From an uncultured Desulfobacterales bacterium (lineage in GTDB: Bacteria > Desulfobacterota > Desulfobacteria > Desulfobacterales > JAFDCJ01): DNA of 6,747 nt. Location: contig CALZJV010000339.1 in assembly GCA_945787595.1 (NCBI GenBank), positions 1-6,747 of the forward strand, written 5' to 3'. Position 1 is the first letter of the stretch. Every line of letters begins with the position of its first letter. Under the pieces are notes generated by a model. It searched no databases. It was not told where the DNA came from and saw only the letters and a program-made list of their open reading frames with translations. Made by a program: the position numbers and the translations under genes. Of this stretch, positions 1-5,819 are shown piece by piece.

Positions 1-1
1 G

Positions 2-841
2 CCCGACTATATTTTTGTCAAACCCATGCCGGAAATTTCCCTGGATTATTTTCTACCCGTCGATGTTTACGGCGATGATGCTTTCACGCCGGAGATTGAG
101 CCACCGGTACCTTTCTCAATGGGAGTGCGCCTTAATAACACCGGCCATGGAGTGGCTAAAAATCTAAAAATTGATTCAGCCCAGCCCAAAATTGTGGAAA
201 ATGAGCAAGGTCTTTTGGTGGGTTTTAATATTGAAGCCAGTGAGGTCAACGGGAAGTCATCCGCCGACAGTCTTCTGGTGGACATTGGTGATATCGATCC
301 TGATGGTGCCGCAACCGCCCGTTGGAATATGAGCTGTACGCTGTCCGGCAAATTCGTCGAATTTACCGCCGGCTTTTCTCATTCTGATGAGCTGGGAGGA
401 GAGCTTACATCCTTGATATCGGATGCAGGCACTCATTTTCTGGTCCATGATGTTTTGGTGGATCTTCCCGGTCGCGATACCGTCCGGGATTTTTTAGCCA
501 AAGACGCCGATATTTACCGGGTTTATGAATCTGATGCTGTCGATACGGAAGTCACGGATCAGTCTGGTTCATCAACCCTGCAGATCACCGGCAATACGGG
601 CTCCTTAACGATTCCGCCGACCACCGGCTTCATATATACCGGGCTGAATGACCCGTTCAATGGTCAAAAGTCTATCAAAGACGTTATCCGTTCCGATGGC
701 AAGGTTATTAAAATTGAAAACGTCTGGATGTCCAAAACCCGCGCCGAAGACCACAGCTGGCGCTACTTCATTAACTTGTTCGATGTCGATACTACGGGCA
801 CTTACACGATCAAATTTGCGGAAGCCGCCGACTTACCGCTT
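2..841 (+). other. N-terminal CARDB/DUF11-like region plus beta-rich domain
   Basis: This covers the 8 residues before Met1 and residues 1-272. Residues about 28-50 (MGVRLNNTGHGVAKNLKI) follow the pattern 'V.V.N.G.G.A.NV.I' that marks CARDB/DUF11-type Ig-like folds, in which an extracellular beta-sandwich acts as a spacer. The next part, to about residue 140, alternates hydrophobic and polar residues as beta strands do. Residues about 141-272 form a second beta-rich unit ending in a 'TGTYTIKF' strand just before the putative-Ig domain. From memory, similar stretches occur in very large environmental deltaproteobacterial proteins, some carrying transglutaminase or RHS/YD repeats, but I cannot verify this here. 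No catalytic motif is visible. Confidence 0.5.
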
Positions 842-3800
842 CCGCCGGTGCTGCAGTTCATTGAGAACCGCGTAGGCCTCGAAGGCCTGCAGGTTTCAAT
901 AATGGTGGAAGCCGACGATCCCAACGGAACAACCCCGGTGCTTTCGGCAGTACCGCTTCCGGCCGGTGCGGATTTTACGGACCTGGGCACCGGCAGCGGC
1001 ATCTTTAATTGGACGCCCGCATTAGGCCAGGCCGGAATCTATGAAATCATCTTTAAAGCCTCGGATGGCTTTCTGGCGGATACCCGACGAGTAGTTCTGA
1101 CGATCAACTCAATCTATGATAGCGATGGTGACGGCATGCTGGATGCCTGGGAAATGCAGTACTTTGGGTCCCTGGACCGCGACGGAACCGGGGATTTTGA
1201 CCAAGATGGTATTTCGGACCTGGAGGAGTTTCTATACGGCTCAGATCCGACCATCGAAGAACATGCACCGACCACTCCCGTAATTATTCTCCCCCAGGCG
1301 GATGCACAGGTCAACATATTGCAGCCGGAGTTAGTCATAGAAAACAGCATCGATGAGGACGGCGAAGCATTGACCTATGAATTTGAAGTCTTTGCCGATC
1401 CCGCCCTAATGGTCAGGGTAGCCGGCGCTGATGACGTTGTCCAAGGTGCCGCAACAACTTCCTGGAGCGTACCTGAAACGCTCAACGACAACAGCCGTTA
1501 CCATTGGCGCGTCAGGGCCACCGATGGGTACAGCTTCAGTCTATGGGCTTACGGCACCTTCTTTGTCAATACAATCAATAATGCGCCCGGACCTTTTTAC
1601 ATCAGCGGTCCCGCGGACGATACGCAAGTTGATATCCGCACACCTGTACTGGAAGTCACCAATGCCGCGGACGCGGATGAAGATGAGATTACTTACACCT
1701 TTGAGATATATGACGACAATACCCTGAACAACCTGGTGGTTTCCGAGGCCAATATTTCCGCGGGACCGGATGGCACCACTTCCTGGATGGTTCATTCTGC
1801 GCTTGCAGATAATACTTGGTATTTCTGGCGGGCAGTGGTCACCGATGATCACGGCGCCTCAACTGAAACGACCGTGGGCTCTTTTCTGGTTAACACAGCC
1901 GATTTGGTGCCGGATGTCCCGCAGCCGGCATCTCCGGCCGTCAATGGTGAAGTCGCCCTTCGACAACTGGATCTGGTTGTGACCAATTCACCGGATGTGC
2001 AAACCCACAGCTATTATTTTGAACTGGACAAAGCCGACACATTTGACAGCCCGGCAAAGCTTGCATCAGAGGAAATAACGGAGGGTGCCGATACCACTGC
2101 TTGGCATGTCTCCGGACTGGATGACAACACTTGGTATTTCTGGCGGGTCAAGGCCGGTAGCGGGTCTGCGGAAAGCGGTTGGGCGCAAAGCGCATTTTTT
2201 GTCAACACAGCTAATGACGCCCCGTCGTCCCCGACACTCAAAAATCCGGGCAGGCGGGCCTGGGTCGGGTCCTTAACGCCCTCGCTGGATTTAAATCCTT
2301 GCATGGACCCGGACGCTGACAACCTTTCCTACAGATTTGAAATTTATAGTGATGAGGACCTGACTGCCTTGATCGAACATGGAGTGTCTGCTACTGCCCA
2401 ATGGGTGATCCCTTCGGAATTGGCCGATAAGACCCGCTACTTCTGGAGAGCCCAAGCCGAAGATGCCCATGGCCTAACCAGCAGTTGGATGGATACAGCC
2501 TCCTTTTTCGTCAAGTATACCGGACCGGTTGAACCACCGGCCGAAATAATCGTCAAGGTGTCGACCAGCCTCGGTAGCGAACTTTCCGGCCTGAGGATTT
2601 ATGCTTTCACGGAGCTCGGTTCTTATACCGGAAAAAAAGCCGTTACGGATGGAACCGGAACCGCCCTTTTTGATCCCACGGATTTCACCGATGGCAGCTA
2701 CAAGTTTAGGGTGGATTATTTGGGTTACCATTTCTGGTCTGATTCGATCCTGTTACCCGGTACCTATCGGGCGGATGTGGTCATCAGTGAAGAAACCGCT
2801 GAGGTCATCGTCAATACCGGCGCCGGATCATCCCAGGGAGTTAAGGTGTACCTTTTTTCGGCAAACGGCGCTTACCTCGGCCTCAATCAAAAGACGGATG
2901 AAACCGGACAGGTAACCTTTCAGCTGCCCACCGGCGTATCATTTAAATTCAGAGCCGACATTCTGAGCGGAAAGTACTGGAGTGAGGATACCACCCTCAC
3001 TACCGGCGGAGCAACCACCGTTGGCCTGGAGGCCGGCGGCGGTGTTTTCCAGGTGACCTTACAAGAGGAACCGGATGTTCCCATGGCAGGAATCAAGGTC
3101 TACCTTTTCAGTCAAAGCGGCAGCTATCTGGGATTAAATCAGGTTTCCGATCCCATGGGACACGTGGCATTTGACGTCCCCGAAGGCACCTATAAAGTGC
3201 GAAGTGATTTTCTGGGCTATCAATTCTGGAGTCCGGAAACCCATGTGACCCTAGACACAAATATTGATTTTACCATCGCCCATCAAGATGCGATCATCAC
3301 CTTAGACAACGGAACTCCGGAAATCTTCGAACCCTTGGCCGGGATAAACGTCTATCTTTTTACACCATCGGGTTCGTACCTTGGGGAAAAACGGGTCACC
3401 GATGAGAACGGACAGGCTCGCTTTCATCTACCCCGGCAATCCTATAAAATCCGGGCGGATTTTCTGGGACAACAATACTGGTCGGATGTTTTCACCTGGA
3501 CGGACTCCAATGTCACCATCCCTATGGCCGATGTCGAAATCACCGTGATCGGTGGCGGCTTTCCCGCACAAGATCAGGCCGTGTATGTATTTTCAGCCTC
3601 CGGTTCGTATCTGGGTATTCGTCAAAACACCGACGGCGACGGCAAGGTGGTTTTCCGGCTGCCGGAAGGAGAATACAAATTCCGCGCAGATTATCAGGGC
3701 AGTCGGTATTGGAGTGCGATTGAAGCAGTGACCGCCGATCAACTGAATGTCACCACGATATCAACCGGCGGCGGAAGTTTTGCGGTATCGGTTTCAAAAG

Positions 3801-5728
3801 GCGATGCCAAACCCCTGGCAGGTGTCAAATGTTACGTATTCAGTGCGGATGAGGCCTATCTGGGCATGTACGGGGCCACCGATGGCGACGGTCGAGCCTT
3901 TTTTGATCTGGCAGACGGAGATTTTAAATTCCGGGTGGATTATCTGGGAACTCAATTTTGGAGCGATGAGGCCAAGGTACCGGAGGTATTGTCGACGGAT
4001 ATGGCCATTGCGCTTGAGACTGTGGAGGTCACCGTGAGCACGGGTGCGGGTGCTGTTGAAGGCGTGAAGGTTTATCTTTTCTCTGCAAACGGCAGTTATC
4101 TTAGCCGCTACCAAGAGACGGATACAGCGGGCATCGTGTCCTTTGACCTTCCGGTTGGCAGCGACTATCAGTTCAGGGCCGATATTCTGGGCAGCCGGTA
4201 CTGGAGCGATGTACTGAAGGTGTCTGGCGGCGTGACCAACTTGGTAGAGATTGACGCCGGCGGTGGGGTTTTGCAGATGACTGTACAAAAAGAAGAGGAC
4301 TCACCCATGCCGGGATTAAACGTGTATCTTTTTAATGCCGCCGGCACTTATCTTGGCCGGAACGCGACAACCGATGCTTTCGGGCAGGTGGAATTCAGTG
4401 TGCCCGAAGACGTCTACAAGCTGCGGGTGGATTACCTCGGTTATCAGTTCTGGAGCGGGGAAATTCTGGTTGTCGAAGATACCGATTTGGAAATGCCGCT
4501 AACACACCGTCAGGTTGAAATTACCGCTGAGGCATCATTTCAAGGCATGCCGGCACCAATTGAAGGGATCAAGCTTTATCTGTTTTCTCCCACCAATTCA
4601 TATCTGGGTAAATCCATCCTCACCGATGCAGAAGGCAAGGCCATTTTTGATTTGCCACAGAAGGACTACAAGGTGCGGGCCGATTACCTCGGTCAGCAAT
4701 TCTGGTCTGAATCTTTTATCTGGCACCCCACGCCGATAGACATACCCATGGCCGATGCCGAGGTTACGGTTACCGGAGCCGGTCTTCCCCGACGGGACGC
4801 GAAGGTGTATCTTTTTTCCGCATCCGGAGCATACCTTGGCATCTCAGATACCACCGACGTTGAAGGTAAGGTGAAATGGCGGCTGCCCGGCGGTACCTAC
4901 ATGTTTCGAGTGGATTATCAAGGCAACCCGTACTGGAGCACTGAAGAAACACTGACGGCCGATCAGATAAAGCCGGTTATCGTTTCAGTGGGGGGCGGGT
5001 CTTTTATGTTTACCGTCTTAAAATCGGATATCGAACCTCTGGAAAGCGCTAAATGCTATGTGTTCAGCCAACAAGGCAATTATCTTGGTATGCTAGGGTC
5101 AACCAACAGCGAGGGACAAGTCTTCTTCGATCTGGCGGACGGAACCTACAGGTACCGGGTGGATAACCTGGGATACCAGTTCTGGAGCCCGGTGTACGAT
5201 ATCCCCACAAATTTATCCGGATCATTAAACTTTGAGCACCAAGATGCGGTTGTTACCGTAGAAGGTGTGTACCCAACCACCGAACCGTTAGCAGGATTGA
5301 AGGTTTATCTTTTTACACCGTCCGGTTCATATCTGGGTCAACACCAGTTGACCGGCGGCGACGGCCAAGCGACCTTCAACCTTCCCGATCAGCTCTATCG
5401 AGTTCGCGTCGATTATCTGGGGCATCAATTCTGGTCCGAAGATTTCCGGTCACTGGATCCCACGCTGACCATCAATCGGGGGTTGATCAAAATCCACGCC
5501 CAGCACACCGGAGTGGATGTGACCGGTGCCAGAGTCTACCTGTTCGATGAGAACGGTTCCTATCTCGGGTGGAATAAAATCACGAACGCATCTGGCAGCG
5601 CCGAGTTTATATTGCCGGATCGTACCTTCAAGTTCCGCCTTGATGAAAACGGCCAACAACACTGGACTCCCGTGATCCAGGTAATTGCCGGTGAGGAAGG
5701 TGTGGTTGAGGTCGATCTCGATCAATAA
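2..5728 (+). CDS. Giant modular surface/secreted protein with Ig-like, FnIII-like and 13 transthyretin-like repeat modules (5'-partial)
   Basis: The frame is open from base 2 to the TAA at 5726-5728, giving at least 1,908 residues. The ATG at 26 is not a believable start: the frame continues upstream, no ribosome binding site precedes it and no signal peptide follows, so the true start lies outside the window. Numbering from that Met, the order is: CARDB/DUF11-like and beta-rich region (1-272), putative-Ig domain (273-363), two calcium loops (364-410), four FnIII-like modules (414-835), and thirteen modules of about 80 residues (839-1900). Only four Cys occur (104, 759, 1269, 1677). All recognisable parts are non-catalytic beta-sandwich or calcium-binding modules, typical of extracellular adhesins, stalk or matrix proteins. 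The C-terminus ends a few residues after the last module, with no LPXTG, PEP-CTERM, transmembrane or autotransporter domain. Export signal, and any enzyme domain, would have to be upstream. Function is inferred as structural or binding; the coding call itself is near certain. Confidence 0.95.
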   Translation, partial: PDYIFVKPMPEISLDYFLPVDVYGDDAFTPEIEPPVPFSMGVRLNNTGHGVAKNLKIDSAQPKIVENEQGLLVGFNIEASEVNGKSSADSLLVDIGDIDPDGAATARWNMSCTLSGKFVEFTAGFSHSDELGGELTSLISDAGTHFLVHDVLVDLPGRDTVRDFLAKDADIYRVYESDAVDTEVTDQSGSSTLQITGNTGSLTIPPTTGFIYTGLNDPFNGQKSIKDVIRSDGKVIKIENVWMSKTRAEDHSWRYFINLFDVDTTGTYTIKFAEAADLPLPPVLQFIENRVGLEGLQVSIMVEADDPNGTTPVLSAVPLPAGADFTDLGTGSGIFNWTPALGQAGIYEIIFKASDGFLADTRRVVLTINSIYDSDGDGMLDAWEMQYFGSLDRDGTGDFDQDGISDLEEFLYGSDPTIEEHAPTTPVIILPQADAQVNILQPELVIENSIDEDGEALTYEFEVFADPALMVRVAGADDVVQGAATTSWSVPETLNDNSRYHWRVRATDGYSFSLWAYGTFFVNTINNAPGPFYISGPADDTQVDIRTPVLEVTNAADADEDEITYTFEIYDDNTLNNLVVSEANISAGPDGTTSWMVHSALADNTWYFWRAVVTDDHGASTETTVGSFLVNTADLVPDVPQPASPAVNGEVALRQLDLVVTNSPDVQTHSYYFELDKADTFDSPAKLASEEITEGADTTAWHVSGLDDNTWYFWRVKAGSGSAESGWAQSAFFVNTANDAPSSPTLKNPGRRAWVGSLTPSLDLNPCMDPDADNLSYRFEIYSDEDLTALIEHGVSATAQWVIPSELADKTRYFWRAQAEDAHGLTSSWMDTASFFVKYTGPVEPPAEIIVKVSTSLGSELSGLRIYAFTELGSYTGKKAVTDGTGTALFDPTDFTDGSYKFRVDYLGYHFWSDSILLPGTYRADVVISEETAEVIVNTGAGSSQGVKVYLFSANGAYLGLNQKTDETGQVTFQLPTGVSFKFRADILSGKYWSEDTTLTTGGATTVGLEAGGGVFQVTLQEEPDVPMAGIKVYLFSQSGSYLGLNQVSDPMGHVAFDVPEGTYKVRSDFLGYQFWSPETHVTLDTNIDFTIAHQDAIITLDNGTPEIFEPLAGINVYLFTPSGSYLGEKRVTDENGQARFHLPRQSYKIRADFLGQQYWSDVFTWTDSNVTIPMADVEITVIGGGFPAQDQAVYVFSASGSYLGIRQNTDGDGKVVFRLPEGEYKFRADYQGSRYWSAIEAVTADQLNVTTISTGGGSFAVSVSKGDAKPLAGVKCYVFSADEAYLGMYGATDGDGRAFFDLADGDFKFRVDYLGTQFWSDEAKVPEVLSTDMAIALETVEVTVSTGAGAVEGVKVYLFSANGSYLSRYQETDTAGIVSFDLPVGSDYQFRADILGSRYWSDVLKVSGGVTNLVEIDAGGGVLQMTVQKEEDSPMPGLNVYLFNAAGTYLGRNATTDAFGQVEFSVPEDVYKLRVDYLGYQFWSGEILVVEDTDLEMPLTHRQVEITAEASFQGMPAPIEGIKLYLFSPTNSYLGKSILTDAEGKAIFDLPQKDYKVRADYLGQQFWSESFIWHPTPIDIPMADAEVTVTGAGLPRRDAKVYLFSASGAYLGISDTTDVEGKVKWRLPGGTYMFRVDYQGNPYWSTEETLTADQIKPVIVSVGGGSFMFTVLKSDIEPLESAKCYVFSQQGNYLGMLGSTNSEGQVFFDLADGTYRYRVDNLGYQFWSPVYDIPTNLSGSLNFEHQDAVVTVEGVYPTTEPLAGLKVYLFTPSGSYLGQHQLTGGDGQATFNLPDQLYRVRVDYLGHQFWSEDFRSLDPTLTINRGLIKIHAQHTGVDVTGARVYLFDENGSYLGWNKITNASGSAEFILPDRTFKFRLDENGQQHWTPVIQVIAGEEGVVEVDLDQ
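842..1114 (+). other. Putative-Ig (He_PIG / cadherin-like) domain
   Basis: Residues 273-363 match the usual layout of this family: an opening 'PPVLQFIENRVGLEG' that parallels the common 'P.l..i....v.EG..l.f.v.A.DpdG' strand, then 'ADDPNGTTPVLSAVPLPAGADF', a 'GIFNWTPALGQAG' turn, and a closing 'YEIIFKASDGF...VVLTI' strand. The 'F.WTP...qaG.Y.i.f.asDG' signature is diagnostic. Such domains are calcium-stabilised extracellular beta-sandwiches used as adhesive or spacer units. It sits directly before the calcium-loop linker, a very common order in bacterial surface proteins. Confidence 0.82.
1115..1252 (+). other. Calcium-binding TSP3-like linker with two EF-hand-type loops
   Basis: Two 12-residue loops fit DxDxDGxxDxxE exactly: residues 365-376 (D365, D367, D369, G370, D373, E376) and residues 390-401 (D390, D392, D394, G395, D398, E401). 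The second continues into 'EFLYGSDP', the ending typical of bacterial thrombospondin type-3 repeats. An extra 'DRDGTG' lies between the loops. In known proteins these segments bind calcium and stiffen the link between folded domains. Here they join the putative-Ig domain to the FnIII-like array, so rigidity of the N-terminal half is probably calcium dependent. Confidence 0.85.
1265..2530 (+). repeat. Four tandem fibronectin type III-like modules (101-107 residues each)
   Basis: Residues 414-835. Each module opens with a Pro-rich strand, carries a 'D.D.....Y.FE.(Y/F)' strand in the middle, then a '(D)(N/K)(T/S).Y.WR' strand and closes with '(F)(F/L)V(N/K)'. The Trp of the Y-x-W-R motif lies at bases 1505, 1826, 2141 and 2444, giving repeat lengths of 107, 105 and 101 codons. 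The first three modules end in 'VNT'. This 'YFWRV.A.D' pattern is that of bacterial FnIII-like domains found in secreted proteins. Module 3 lacks the acidic D.D.D stretch present in modules 1, 2 and 4. Module 4 carries one of the protein's four Cys (759). Confidence 0.82.
2801..4024 (+). repeat. Five-module super-repeat, copy 1 (modules 2-6, types A-B-C-D-E)
   Basis: This is a 408-codon unit whose five modules each pair best with the module 408 codons downstream. Shared type marks: A has 'ADIL' and ends 'AGGG'; B opens with '(V)(F/L)Q(V/M)T(L/V)Q' and an acidic segment; C has 'GQQ(Y/F)WS' and ends 'IPMAD'; D has 'YQG' in place of 'YLG', then 'TADQ', and ends 'GGG'; E has 'KCYVF' and 'FFDLADG'. 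Codons differ widely between copies, so the duplication is old. Confidence 0.88.
4025..5248 (+). repeat. Five-module super-repeat, copy 2 (modules 7-11, types A-B-C-D-E)
   Basis: Every matched landmark lies exactly 1,224 bases from its partner in copy 1: 2837/4061, 3089/4313, 3341/4565, 3581/4805 and 3821/5045. No net insertion or deletion has accumulated at any module start. Module 11 keeps the type-E opening ('KCYVF', 'FFDLADG') but its end ('GYQFWSP' and 'HQD') resembles type-B module 3. It is followed by a C-type module rather than an A-type one. Confidence 0.88.
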
Positions 5729-5765
5729 GCAACCCGGAATATGGAGCCAAAGAAAGTAATACTAT

Positions 5766-5785
5766 CGTGAGTTATTTTATTCACG
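5766..5785 (+). other. Weak intergenic hairpin
   Basis: CGTGAGT pairs with ATTCACG across a six-base AT-rich loop. The stem has seven pairs, one of them G-T. It lies 38 bases after the stop of the giant gene. C-rich sequence follows instead of a run of T, so it does not qualify as a standard Rho-independent terminator. It could slow read-through or protect a 3' end, or be chance. Confidence 0.35.
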
Positions 5786-5811
5786 CCCCTGATTGCACAT
5801 CGCGAAGACAT

Positions 5812-5817
5812 GGAGGG
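5812..5817 (+). promoter_or_regulatory. Ribosome binding site (GGAGGG) with unusually short spacing
   Basis: GGAGGG ends two bases before the ATG at 5820; counting only GGAG, the gap is four bases. This is closer than the usual 5-9 bases but supports that ATG. The only other in-frame start upstream is a TTG at 5793, just after an in-frame TGA at 5790. It has no ribosome binding site and would put charged residues ahead of the signal peptide. Confidence 0.65.
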
Positions 5818-5819
5818 AT

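Larger units (their letters stand above)
2540..5728 (+). repeat. Array of 13 tandem ~80-residue transthyretin/carboxypeptidase-regulatory-like modules
   Basis: Residues 839-1900. The core consensus is G.KVYLFS..GSYLG....TD..G...F.LP.G.YK(F)RVDYLG.(Q)FWS. The codon aligned with the first core Gly falls at 2588, 2837, 3089, 3341, 3572, 3821, 4061, 4313, 4565, 4796, 5045, 5294 and 5525, so spacing is 77-84 codons. In all thirteen modules the Tyr of 'YLG', the Arg and Asp of 'R.D' and the Trp of 'WS' are kept; the Ser after Trp is Thr only in module 13. The 'TD..G...F.LP.G.Y.(F)R.D' pattern is that of the carboxypeptidase-regulatory/CnaB transthyretin-like beta-sandwich. I assign that fold by pattern only. 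Module 1 has a 3-residue insertion before 'YKFR'; module 13 is the most divergent and ends the protein. Likely role: a long extracellular stalk or a multivalent binding surface. Confidence 0.9.
5729..5819. other. Intergenic gap between the giant gene and the rhodanese-like gene
   Basis: The gap is 91 bases long. It contains one weak hairpin (5766-5785) and the ribosome binding site of the next gene. I see no clear -35/-10 promoter pair and no U-tract terminator. Same orientation and short spacing allow read-through from the upstream gene, but this is not proven. Confidence 0.7.

Noticed and set aside
26..28. ATG at 26 as the start of the giant gene
   Set aside because: The frame is open to the left edge, no ribosome binding site precedes it and the following residues are not a signal peptide. 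The gene begins outside the window.
3794..4288. 164-codon open frame on the - strand
   Set aside because: It lies wholly opposite the repeat array, has no ribosome binding site or recognisable domain, and is a by-product of the codon pattern on the coding strand. The other opposite-strand and shifted frames inside the two genes were rejected on the same grounds.
2540..5728. CRISPR or mobile-element repeat
   Set aside because: The periodicity is at the protein level in one continuous reading frame, with diverged DNA and no spacers, terminal inverted repeats or target duplications.
5766..5785. Rho-independent terminator after the giant gene
   Set aside because: The stem is short, includes a G-T pair, and C-rich rather than T-rich sequence follows. 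It is listed only as a weak hairpin.
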